A stretch of DNA of 64,000 nucleotides, taken from positions 2,852,001 through 2,916,000 of the forward strand of contig CM059622.1 in NCBI GenBank assembly GCA_030435675.1, given 5' to 3'. Of this stretch, positions 11,560 to 21,596 are shown one piece after another. Source of the stretch: Steinernema hermaphroditum. Lineage: Eukaryota; Nematoda; Chromadorea; Rhabditida; Steinernematidae. The stretch's first letter is position 1; every line of letters begins with the position of its first letter. Under the pieces are notes generated by a model. It did not search any database, had not been told where the DNA came from, and saw only the letters and a program-made list of their open reading frames with translations. The translations under genes were made by a program, and so were the position numbers.

Positions 11560-13492
11560 ATAGGAAATTGCGGGTGCTGCATTAGTAGGAAGCTGAGGAC
11601 TTATCACTGATGCCGTGAGAACTTTGTGAGATCATTAAAATAATGACCACAATGACATTTTCCTGGCTTCAAGAGAAGTTAAATGTTGTATACGATGGCC
11701 ATGCACGTATGTTCAAAAACTTCCCGAGTTCGTGAGTCTCTTCGAGAGCTGCGGCTTCCTGGGACGTAAAAAATGGATAACGTGAAAATGGAAAAGTGCG
11801 TTCTGGTCGAGTAGAGGATGAAGGGTGCGAACAGGAGGTGGGTTATTTATTTGTTAGCTTATATTCAGCTGAACCTTACTTTTGATAGTTTGTGGTATGA
11901 TCAAAGTTGATATGAAAGTTGACCAATGTCTGCAAAAGAACTGCGAAGCTATGATGCCTAGACTGCGTTGATACGTGAGAGCAGGCCTTATTTGACTGAT
12001 TTCAGAGCCCGAAACAGAAGTTGCATCGAATTCACTGTTTGTTGGCATCGTCGTCATACCGATAAAACAATGGGCCATGTCTGCTAACGAAACGACAATA
12101 AAGGCACATGTCTGCGTGGAACAAAAGCATACATTGACAAGAAGAGGTCCCAAACCGTCCCACTCCATTCAGAGTGTAGCAAAGCCTGATAGGATTCATT
12201 GGGGGTTTGAGACCACGATTTTGGAACCTTCACTTCCTCTACTACTAGTGTTATCTCCGATCTACTATGGAGACACTGTCACACCGAGAAACGCTCGCCT
12301 AGGATCGGATCAATCTCGGCGCTACCGTTCTGCGGCAACGATAGGGGTGACTGTGACCAATGATCAACCACTACGGATCAGTAATAGCTCGCAGATAATT
12401 ATGCGGAAACATAGATGATCAAGTATTGCGTCGTAAGAGTGCACTACGAACTGCGAAAGGGCGAGCAGTGCCGATTTTCAAACATCGGTTGGCAATCCAG
12501 CCCAACCGGTCGAGATGGCTGTACGACTGAGCCGATACCCACCACTAACCACGAGTCGTGCAAAAGTGTATCTGAGTTTGGAAGATACTGATACTCCTTA
12601 CCACGACATACCTGATCTACTATCAAACTATTGAGTGCCTCGTAGTAGCACGCTTGGAGTAGGTCGCTCTTTGAATATTACCCAAAGACCTATCTCTCGA
12701 ATTTTGAGCGTCTCTTTGCCAGCCCTGCTTCCTGCGTGTACTGCACAGTCGTTATCACGGCGCGATGTGAGTATAATAATGTAGCTCACTTAGCAATTCA
12801 GTTGAGCAAACAGTTCTTATCAGCCCATAGAAAAAGACGGTACCTTCTTGAAGAAAAACTCGGTCATTTGTTTTCACAACAAACAATCACCGATCAAGTA
12901 CTGTATTCACGTATTGAAAATGGGTCACTTGGCAAGCATCCTCTAAGTTCAATCATACCTATGCCTTCACCTACGCTCAAGACTTTCGAAGGGTGTCCAC
13001 ATGTGCAGGTGTGCGTGTAAATAAACGCTCTTTGGGGGTTACCATTCGCTAATACACGCCTACCTGTGCGGCGATTTTCAGCTTGATCCCAGACAGACAT
13101 TTCGGAAGGTTCACTTGTAAAATCGTAGTGTTTAGTAACTCATTAGAAAAGTGGCACATTTTCAGTGTACCGACCTTCCCTGTATAAGGTGTCACAGTCA
13201 GCTCTGGAAATAGCTACTTATCAGCTCTATCTGAGAGCCAGTTCTTTAATTGACTGCTTCAACGAAGTGGCTTGCCGGAAAGTCATAAAATCTCGTCGCG
13301 ACGACAAATGGCTTTGATTTTGATTGCCGCTCAGGAACTATGCTAACATTGATTAGGCCTGTCTGTTAGCGTCCGCTTTCCGTTATAATTTTAACTGGAG
13401 TAGGCTATGCTTAACTGTAGCTAACTGTATTTTCCACTGTTTCATTACATTATTTCATTTTTTATTATACAGTTTCATTCAACATATTCCAG
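11560..13492. other. Intergenic between tandem Ly6-type genes
   Basis: No gene is supported. Several 60-115 codon open frames (11854-12168 minus, 12077-12418 plus, 12736-13020 plus) have no recognisable domain or splice context. Sequence from about 13240 to 13492 (3' flank of the next gene) is partly duplicated at about 17190-17393. Confidence 0.4.
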
Positions 13493-15232
13493 TCATTGCA
13501 AAATCCAACGGGCAACAAGCACTATGAGAGCACTGAAAGTCAGATGAAGATGAGAAGCACTCTTATGATGTGTGGTCGTCTCCAGTCCTTTCGTCGTTAC
13601 TGCGTCTTTGCCATTGCAAAAGTCCTCCAAACAGCAGGTTATGTTGAAATTGAGGCTATGTCCACCCAACTTGTAGGTAACACTAGCGGTGCTGTTATCC
13701 TAGACGGAAACAAATCAGACCCTCTCAAAGCAATTGCTATACCTTTGGGCATTGCCCGGACACGGCCTGTATAATCGGGCCATCACTGGAGCATCCATCG
13801 ATCAATGTCCCATTTTCTCCTAAGGAGAACACACTCATTTTATATGAAATAAATGAGTGAGGTACCTGTCAGAGAGACACATTGGTCGGTGGGAAGGGAA
13901 CATTTCTCCTTTCGTCGTAGTGTGTCGTTGACGCCATTGTAAGCGGGCACGCTAGTCATGATTTCCTGAACTTCCTTCGAGAGCGAAATTTCCCGATAGC
14001 ACGAGGTGTCCTTCCACTCGTTGCACAGGTCGTTGTCGCAGCAACACAAGGTTACGGTTTTATTGTCGAAAGGCGCATTCAGCTCCTTGCAGCTACCCAT
14101 CTATAATTGGAAGATTAGGCCCTGAGTCTATCCAGATCTCTTACATCTAGGAGCTGGCAAGAGGTGGCGACCATTTCCAGAACGGGATCGCTTGAACAAC
14201 CGGCGACGATGTCGCTTCCAACTAGAACAGAGCGAATACAGATCGTATAACCATGAGCTTACTGAAAAGGTCGACGCACTGATCTGCCACTCCAGCGCAC
14301 TCCTTCTCCTTTGGCGCACTGTTCGAAACAGGAATGCCGACCTCTGCGAAAGCCGCCAAAGTCGACTGGCTCAGGTCAACGGCGAAGTTGCAAGTGCGAT
14401 TGTTCGGCACAGGATCGGGAAGTTTGCAGTCATCTCCATCACAGCAACTCAAATCAAAGGTCATATCGGAAACTTGGAACGGCGTGGGCTTTTTTTGGCA
14501 GTCGGTATGGTTGATGGAAAACTGATTCATGGGTCGGGAGTTCTCGCATCCGAGAAGAACGTTGGAGCCGGCTGAACACCGAAGATACTTTGCGCGTGGA
14601 TGGGATAATCATACATGTCAGTTCGTAGCATTTCTGCCATGGCCAATCGCACGTTTCTCGGCTTTGAGAATGATTGGACACTTCTTTGCCGGCATTCTTC
14701 ATTTGACTGGTGAATTCACCATCAAGATAGACGATCGATGGACAGACAGTTTGGGATGGAACTTCGGAAACGGCATCCTGGTTAAAACCTCTTGAGAAAA
14801 ACTTAGAGTAACACTGAACGTCGACGTTAATGCCTTCAGCAGTAGCCGAGGTACCCTAAAGGGGGCCGTTGACTATCTTTGCCATCGATGATTCTATTTT
14901 CCATACCGAGCAGACGCCTTGATTGTAGAAATCGGTCAGAATTTCGTTGAGATTTTCGCAGCCGGCAATCACACTTCCATCGTCGTCTAGAATTATAGCT
15001 CAACTTAGTCGATCGACGTACACTTACAAGTAGCCGTCATGCAGTAATGTTTCGTAAACAGTGAATCTTGACAGCTTTCACTCCCGACAACGTAGGAAAA
15101 ATCATATCCCCGATCATTGTAGTACTTCAAGACGCGCTCAGAAAGGTTGATGACCTTCGTGCACGTTTGGCCACCGAAGCCGGCCCATGCCAGTGGAGAG
15201 ACGAAGAGAATAAGCAACACGGAACGGATCAT
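13493..15232 (-). CDS. Four-domain Ly6-type GPI-anchored protein B
   Basis: Eight exons: 15028-15232, 14907-14986, 14615-14855, 14263-14571, 14145-14221, 13866-14100, 13743-13819 and 13493-13699; phases all agree, 476 aa. Leader MIRSVLLILFVSPLAWAGFG; modules 2-4 carry SCCDGDDC, LCCCDNDLCN and TCCLEDFCN; the tail is hydrophobic (LIVLVARWILQ). Exon lengths nearly equal those of paralogue A (80, 309 and 77 nt are identical). Module 1 is odd: where A has TCCKEFFSRGC, B has QCYSKFFSRGF, so two cysteines are lost together. The start at 15232 was chosen because it begins the leader; an upstream in-frame ATG at 15364 would bury it. Probably secreted or surface-anchored, function unknown. Confidence 0.82.
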
Positions 15233-15326
15233 GAGGACGACTGACGGCTCTGATGTGTTAGGATCACTTAAATTACTGTACGATAGGGGGCGGTCGTTTG
15301 AGAGGGATGAGAAAGGAATTGTCCGT

Positions 15327-15334
15327 TGATAAGA
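15327..15334 (-). promoter_or_regulatory. GATA motif upstream of Ly6-type gene B
   Basis: TGATAAGA inside a block (GTTGATAAGAAATAGGAAAT) that is also present upstream of gene A. It lies about 95 bases from the start codon. The neighbouring GGGGGCGGTCG run is shared too, so the promoter was duplicated with the gene. Confidence 0.5.
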
Positions 15335-17189
15335 AATAGGAAATTGCTGATATCGGTTCGCCATTGGTTCTCGGTTTTGGCTTCACATCGAATTATTAAA
15401 TTGATGCTCGTATGGATGATACCTTTCATTTCTGAATGTCATGAGACATACCAGTGAAAACACCCACAGATCTGGTGGCCTTTGAGATGGAGAAAACGTA
15501 GCCCTGTGATACTCAGATTGTTTCCCTCTAGGTGCCTGTAGAGAAGAGTCGTCAAATCATACGCCGATTTTTTGACAAATTTAATGTAATCAGAAAAGCA
15601 GAAACACAAAAAGCTCTTTTCAAAGAAGATTCCGTCGACTGAGGAACGTTATAAGTAACCAGGTATTAGCAACCAGTTTATTGCCTCCAAGTCTGAAGCG
15701 AACATTACAGCAAAGCGGTTTGAAGTGGTAACCATTAGCGGAGCAGCTGGCGACCGATTTTCAATAAATGACCAGCGAAAGAAAAAAGGGAAACCATCTC
15801 GCCTGGTAAAACTGCCAAACGGAGTGAGCATTTTATTCTGTTCAACTTGAAAAGTGAACCACGTCTTAGTCGTCATAGAATTCAAAATTCTATGCTCAAA
15901 CACTGACTGTTTCCTTCTGCGGCTTTTTTTCCTGTCAAAATCCTCACTTTTCACAGATCAAACCGAACAAAGCGCCTGACCGGTCATCAATTAGGAATAA
16001 CCGGTCTTCCTATCAGTCGGCACAAAGATCTGCAACTCTGAACAAATGATCTGCCGCGCTCGAAACGCCAGACGTCTCCAATTTACTGCCTGTAGGCGCC
16101 GACGTTATCTCCATATAAGAACGGGATACGTATGGAATATGTCTGTGTGACATGAAAAGTACACAGTAAACCATTAAAGTTGCACAATTAGAAAAGCACA
16201 TAGGCGTAAATAATCGATGTTTTTTAAAGAAGAGCTAGAAAACTCGAGATAATATGATTCAGAGAGTGTGGCTATCGGATGCAATTTCGAGTCGATTGCA
16301 GGGAAACTTTTTTAGACATATGTCTAGACAAGGGAGCACCGATCGAAAAACTTCGCTTATTTCTCACCAATCTTATTATCACATTTTTTTTGCTATTACA
16401 CTCCGCGGATCGTCACTTCTGATAGGCCAGCCGGCGAAAGCGCCTGGCAGTGCACCACTTTGGAATGGAGCATTTCCGTCTTCCTGTTGCCTTACTTGCA
16501 GGCCGCAAAGGTGACAGTGATTAAACTGTTGTTTAGCAATTTAGTTGAACAAACAGTTCTTATCAGTAGCGCTAGGAAGCGACCATACCGCCTGCGAAGA
16601 AAGGAGCGATCGGGGTTCATCTTCGATCAAAAAACAAAGAATCTTTAAATCTGGATCTTTTATTTATTTTTTTCGAAAATTTATATTCCCGCCTTATGCT
16701 GTACAGGACGTCTCAGCGGGACAGCACAAAGAAGAGCGAAGACACCTCGTAGTCGTTGATTTTCCTCTGGTTTCCACTCTGACGAATCCAAATAGAATGC
16801 AGCATTCCCATCAGTTAGTGTGGGCATCGAAGTCGCGAAGAGCTAAATCCTGTCGTGGCGCGAACTTCGGAGTTCTAGCGAGACTTCGGCTACTCTGGCG
16901 GAGCAGGTAGAGTCGGACAGCGGTGACTGGCTTCTTGGTACGGCTCCCTGGTGTTCCAGGCCTTCTGGGAGCCGGGGCGAGCACTACGCCAACAGCGACG
17001 GCCGAGAACGACCGCTCACTCAAATCAGTGGGCTCAGACAGCCTCAGAGAGAGCAAGTGAACGGCCCGACCGACCGAAAGCAAAGTTATGCCTGTTTTAT
17101 GGACGCTCCATTTCTAGTATTTTAAGAGCTTTAAATTTTGCACTGTCGTTTGCAAGAAATGGCCAGTGTTTAACTTTATAAGAGCTCGC
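15335..17189. other. Intergenic with repeat debris
   Basis: No gene is supported. It contains the 78-base repeat at 16031-16108 and, at about 16935-17075, a GC-rich segment (CGGCTCCCTGGTGTTCCAGG) whose reverse complement occurs in the intron at about 10575-10620. Its right part (AACGACCGCTCA..) recurs near 60125-60180. This is a dispersed repeat family. Confidence 0.45.
16031..16108. repeat. 78-base dispersed repeat, copy 2
   Basis: Same orientation as the copy at 3301-3378, with about a dozen substitutions. Confidence 0.6.
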
Positions 17190-17393
17190 TCTGATTAACT
17201 ATTTCAATAGAGTGGGCTGCCAGGAAAGTCATAAAATCTCGTCGCACCGATAAACGGTGTCGATTTTAATTGCTTTTTCCGAAACTATGCTAACATTAGG
17301 TGCATCTGTATTAGCGTACACTCTCCGATTGATCTCAACTAGGCTTAACTATAACTGATTGACTATTCCACTGTGCCATAAAAGCACATTACA

Positions 17394-17490
17394 GTCAATA
17401 CAAAATCCAACGGGCAACGAGCACGATGAGAACACCGAAACTGAGATGAAGATGAGAAGCACTCTTATGATGTGTAGCCGTCTGATTTTG
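17394..17490 (-). pseudogene. Orphan last exon of a Ly6-type gene
   Basis: The minus strand reads as the C-terminal part of the Ly6-type genes (SHLHLSFGVLIVLVARWIL then stop at 17394-17396), closest to the last exon of gene B (13493-13699). Homology continues into the 3' flank (about 17190-17393 against about 13240-13492). The cysteine part is missing and no other exons are near. It is a duplicated 3' end that lost the rest, lying directly beside a broken F-box-like gene. Confidence 0.7.
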
Positions 17491-17850
17491 TGAATCGCCT
17501 TTTCCGATTTCGCCACTCGCAGCTTCGCTCTAAGTGTGATAACGACGCTAAAATCGTCGTTCACTAAACCAATTACGTAAGCAAACAGTTCCTTATCAGA
17601 CAGCAGAACACACAGGAAGTACCTGGGAGTATTGCTCCTGTAAAATCTCAGCTTATAGATACTTGGCAGGGGGGCAAAATGAAAAAAAAGAAATAGAAAA
17701 GGAGAGAAAGAGAATAGGGGACTTCGGTCACAAAGGGGCGTCATTTCAGTCCGATTAGTGTCTCTTGTCCTGTATTCCGCACCTCTTGTCGTGACAATGA
17801 TCTGTTCTCGAGGGAATCTCAAACTTGGATGATAAAACCCCTTATACACC

Positions 17851-18850
17851 GTGGCGAGACAAAAGCAGCTCAAATTGTGGCTATCTGTCTGTGTAGCATC
17901 GACAAAAAGTGCGAAAGAAAGCGATGGTGTTGAAAGCGATGACGTTCCCACTTGCGATTCACCGCTTCCCCGAGCTGATCGGGACAGTGATGAGTCCCCC
18001 CATGACACTGTGGAGTGTCCTGCTACTTCGAGCATTCTCGGCTCCTTGCCGATAGAGATCGTCTATGGCATATTCAGCATCAATCTCGAGATCCAGAGGT
18101 CAGATTTCACTCATTTAGAAGGACCTTTCGGTCAAATAACCCAAGAAAAGCCGAAAGTGGTGTACGTGAGCTTGCAGGGAATGTTTCGTACCGATCCCTC
18201 GGAACGTGGTCAAGACGACGAACCGAAATTCCTCAGGGAAATGCATCAGCTCAACGGCGTCCGTATCAAAGAAGTTAGTATTTATAATGAACATTTACGG
18301 TCGACGGTGGAGCCTGATTGGCAAGCGATTGGCACAGCATATCGCTTTTGAACGAAATGCTAGCTTCGACCCCAAGTGCGATGTGTCAAAAAGTGACAAT
18401 TACATATGTGAGCCACGGAGTTGTGAACCTGAACCTTTTTATTGGTCGCTTCTTGCGGCAGCGACATGAACACCGGATCAGGCTACAGTATACGAGTGGA
18501 CAACTAACCAAGGAGAACGTTGATTTGGCTTTTAAACTGTTTCTTAGCGACAAAATGAAATGTCTTGCGGTAGTGAAACAGGACATATGAAAACTACTGA
18601 AAGGCAATTCGAGGAGCTCTTTGACTTCTTCTTCAACCGAGCCGCAGCGGACTACTATCTCTTTGTTGACGCATTTTCATCAGAGGAACTGACACAACTG
18701 CTTCTTTCAAAAGGCGCTGTGAAGAAAGACATCGGCACGAGCAGTATCACTTCGTATGAACCGACGAAAAGAGATGTACTTTTGGAGGTTCAGATGATGA
18801 TGGGGTGTGTCTTCGGTGCGAATTTCTTTCGTATTGCGTATAGTAACTAA
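17851..18850 (+). pseudogene. F-box-like family pseudogene
   Basis: Same family as the genes at 36756 and 47097. The first part is intact (GSLPIEIVYGIFS motif, then LEGPFGQITQEKPK) to about 18340. There a deletion of roughly 45 bases around the DWQAI segment shifts the frame; it resumes as LASTPSAMCQKVT, is lost again near 18590 after SDKM, and resumes as TERQFEELFDFFFNRA through to the normal end at 18850. Two frame breaks make a functional product unlikely. About 200 bases of upstream sequence are also shared with the intact copies. Confidence 0.75.
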
Positions 18851-20601
18851 ACGAACTTGATGTTCATTGTCGTCGTTCTGTAATGAAATAACATACCTCA
18901 ATAGTGAAAATCGGTATCAAAATTTTCTATTGTCGTAAGCAACATTTTCCGATTTCACCTCATAAATCTCATATATTATATACTCATATACATATCCAGA
19001 GAAAATCACCTTCAGCTAAGAAGTCGATTTTCTTACTGTTCTTACTTTTTGTTCATCAGAATTAAGAAACAAACGTAATGAAGAATGCACATTTGAAATA
19101 AATGATTCAATCGGAAACACGGCTTTCATAACCAGCGCGATTCTGGCAAGATATGTAACAGCTTTCACGTTTTTCTGTTAGATCTGACGGCATGGTACTC
19201 TGTAACTCGGCGGGTGTTGACTTGACTATTTCTGAATCAACGTCCACCAACGGACTCTTCGTTTCCGAGCTTGAACACTTCTTTCACACTTATCCTTTCA
19301 TAACTTAGTAATAGGGTTTTTACAGTCCGCACTCTGTGCTGGTCATTCAAGTATACGCCAATTACTCTTCTGCTATCGTTTCTTCGCCAAGTTGCAGCTG
19401 CGCTTCGGCTCATTATCTCCTTGGCGAGACATTATTGGCGTATAGCTAGAAGATGTGCGAGCATGTAGCATCACAACCCGACGTTTTTTTTTTCCTAAGT
19501 CGGGATGAAGTCTCAAGAATGGCCACTGAAGTCTTGGCGGATAACCTTCTCGTCGGTTGCACCCCGGTTTACCACATCCGTACAACGCCAGCGCCCGAGT
19601 GCCCATACAAATATTATGCAGTGCATTGTTATGAACATCGCTAACGATCGCCTTCTTATAGCTTTGGCTGGCTTCAGCTGTTTGCCATTTTTGCTCGGTG
19701 AAAGGGTTTGGTGAAACTGATTTCATTCGCAGATGCATCCATTGCAGATAGAGATGACACTGACCTTTTTTTGCCTTCATTCCAGCTTAGCGTAGTTTAT
19801 GAGTAATCATCCTCTCATTTGACTATGGAAGCTCGCCGCTCAATTCTTCGCACAGCTGATCGATCCACTCGTGTAAGAAGAACGGAAGAAGGCTCACTAT
19901 GCTCCGTCCAGCTTATTCTACTCATATTTGTTTAGAAATGTCTTTATGTGAGGTGAATATGGCGCCGATGATTCACGCTGACAAGGAATGCGAAATGATG
20001 TGCGGTATTATAAAACAGACCCTGCACTCTCGAACACAAAATCTGTAGATCTGTAGATCACATTATATTCAGAAGTTCCCAAAGTTCTTCGACATTTCTT
20101 GTCGTTCCGCTTTCGCAAACATCTTCTTGCAATGACGTACATACCAGACGGGCCCTTTGTAGAACGCGTGATGGCGCCATTTGCTCATTCCATTTTTGAA
20201 ATGTTCCGCGGGCATTTTTGTTTCGTGTAACTTTCTGTCGAACTGATCAATATGCATCGTTTTTCAAAATCTTAGCAAAATCTACCATACCACGCAGACC
20301 ACTTAGAACGCATAATTATACTCGATTTATGTAGTGTGTATATGACCCCAAAATAAAGGATATTTCGCACTGTACTTTACCAGAACATCAATCAGTTTTT
20401 GTCAAATTTGTTTGTCCCAAAGAAAGTCGGCATCTACCCGCTTCTTGGCAATTTGGGAAATCGATTTGATGTTTATATTTAGGTAAATATTTGGCTTACG
20501 CGCCACGTCATAAAAATATTTCCTCAACCCCGCGTGCTTGAGCTGCTATCATAACTAATCGATCGCTTTTCTCTTCGCCTTTAAGATCACAAAACAGCGG
20601 C
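18851..20601. other. Intergenic
   Basis: Nothing firm. A small minus-strand open frame lies at 20069-20257 (listed separately). An open frame at 19373-19780 minus has no domain or splice context. Confidence 0.4.
20069..20257 (-). CDS. Possible small basic protein
   Basis: A 62-residue ATG-to-stop frame, rich in Lys, His, Phe and Trp, with an aromatic centre (FYKGPVWYVRHCKKMF). The composition looks protein-like and resembles small mitochondrial accessory subunits in style, but I recognise no family. There is no clear splice acceptor before the ATG. It could equally be chance. Confidence 0.22.
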   Translation of the reverse strand: MHIDQFDRKLHETKMPAEHFKNGMSKWRHHAFYKGPVWYVRHCKKMFAKAERQEMSKNFGNF

Positions 20602-21141
20602 ATGATCGATTGTAAATCGCTGAAGTCGCTACGGTTATTCATCCTCCTCCTCAGTATTCTCAGCCTTCTTGGCCAACTTGGTCAAAGTGTCTACTTTATA
20701 TACTTCCTAAGAGAGACGGAGAGGTATCGCCAATACGTCCTGCTGGTCTTTACCATTGTGAATGGAATTGGTGTTGTGGTCATGGTGAACAGCTTTGTGT
20801 TTATCTCTTGTCCTGCAAAGAGGTTCTGGATTGTGTGGATCACTTTAGGAGGAAGTGTTGCTGCTTATCACGTGAGTCAGCGCCACAAAAATCAATTCCA
20901 ATCACCAATGTTTTAGTGTTTAATGCTTGGATTTGACATTTGTCAAGTGCTGGTGATGATAAATGAATGCTACAATGGGTGCATACAAAGTTGTAAGTGC
21001 TCTTAGGGCTGAAACACTTATATCAACTCATTTTCAGCAACTTGGGCCTACGTCCTTTACATCGTTGTATCTGGCGTTCGACTATCTCTGCTCTTCATTT
21101 CTTGGCGACTGTACAGAATGCAGAAAAAATCGATTACATAA
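20602..21141 (+). CDS. Four-helix membrane protein (149 aa)
   Basis: Exons 20602-20871, 20917-20992 and 21038-21141, all phases consistent. Four hydrophobic stretches: LFILLLSILSLLGQLGQSV, YVLLVFTIVNGIGVVVMV, a third running across exons 1 and 2 from FWIVWITLGG, and YVLYIVVSGVRLSLLFISW, followed by a basic tail (RLYRMQKKSIT). The last helix sits alone on the final exon behind a phase-1 intron. That arrangement recurs in the genes at 34146, 40981, 59584 and 60650, so they appear to be one dispersed family. Function unknown; probably an integral membrane protein. Confidence 0.72.
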
Positions 21142-21176
21142 TATAAAAATGATACTTTTGACGCGATAAAAGGTTA

Positions 21177-21248
21177 TGCGTCTGAGGGGAATCGAACCCC
21201 TGTCGATTGCTTGGAAGGCAACCATGCTGACCATTACACCACAGACGC
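21177..21248 (-). tRNA. tRNA-Gly (UCC)
   Basis: 72 bases with paired acceptor arms GCGTCTG/CAGACGC, A discriminator, T-arm GGGGTTCGATTCCCC, and anticodon stem GTTGC/GCAAT around loop CTTCCAA (anticodon TCC). No intron. Confidence 0.93.
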
Positions 21249-21343
21249 GACAGATTCCACCTGCGTTGCGTCGGATATCTCACCGAATGAGGCAGACACG
21301 TTTGTCTCATTGTAATACCACTCGGGTGATAGCATAGCCGCAT

Positions 21344-21415
21344 GGGGGTATAGCTCAGGGGTAGAGCGCTCGCTTAGCATGCGAGAGGGCTGGGGTTCGA
21401 ATCCCCATACCTCCA
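21344..21415 (+). tRNA. tRNA-Ala (AGC)
   Basis: 72 bases, acceptor GGGGGTA/TACCTCC, D-arm TAGCTCAGGGGTAGAGC, anticodon stem CTCGC/GCGAG around loop TTAGCAT (AGC), T-arm CTGGGGTTCGAATCCCCA. Divergent from the tRNA-Gly, 95 bases apart. Confidence 0.95.
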
Positions 21416-21596
21416 GAACCTTTTTCTTCCTTCCATCAATCAAAAACGTGAACTCTCATCGTCACATGCCGCACTTATCATGAAGTTCCCGCCGGGACCC
21501 GCCCATTCCAAGCGGGGTGGCTCTCTCACGTTCTCCTCCTTTATTGATGTTTACCACTGCTCTCATCCCGGCTAGTTAGTCCTCTTCTCTGTCCTC

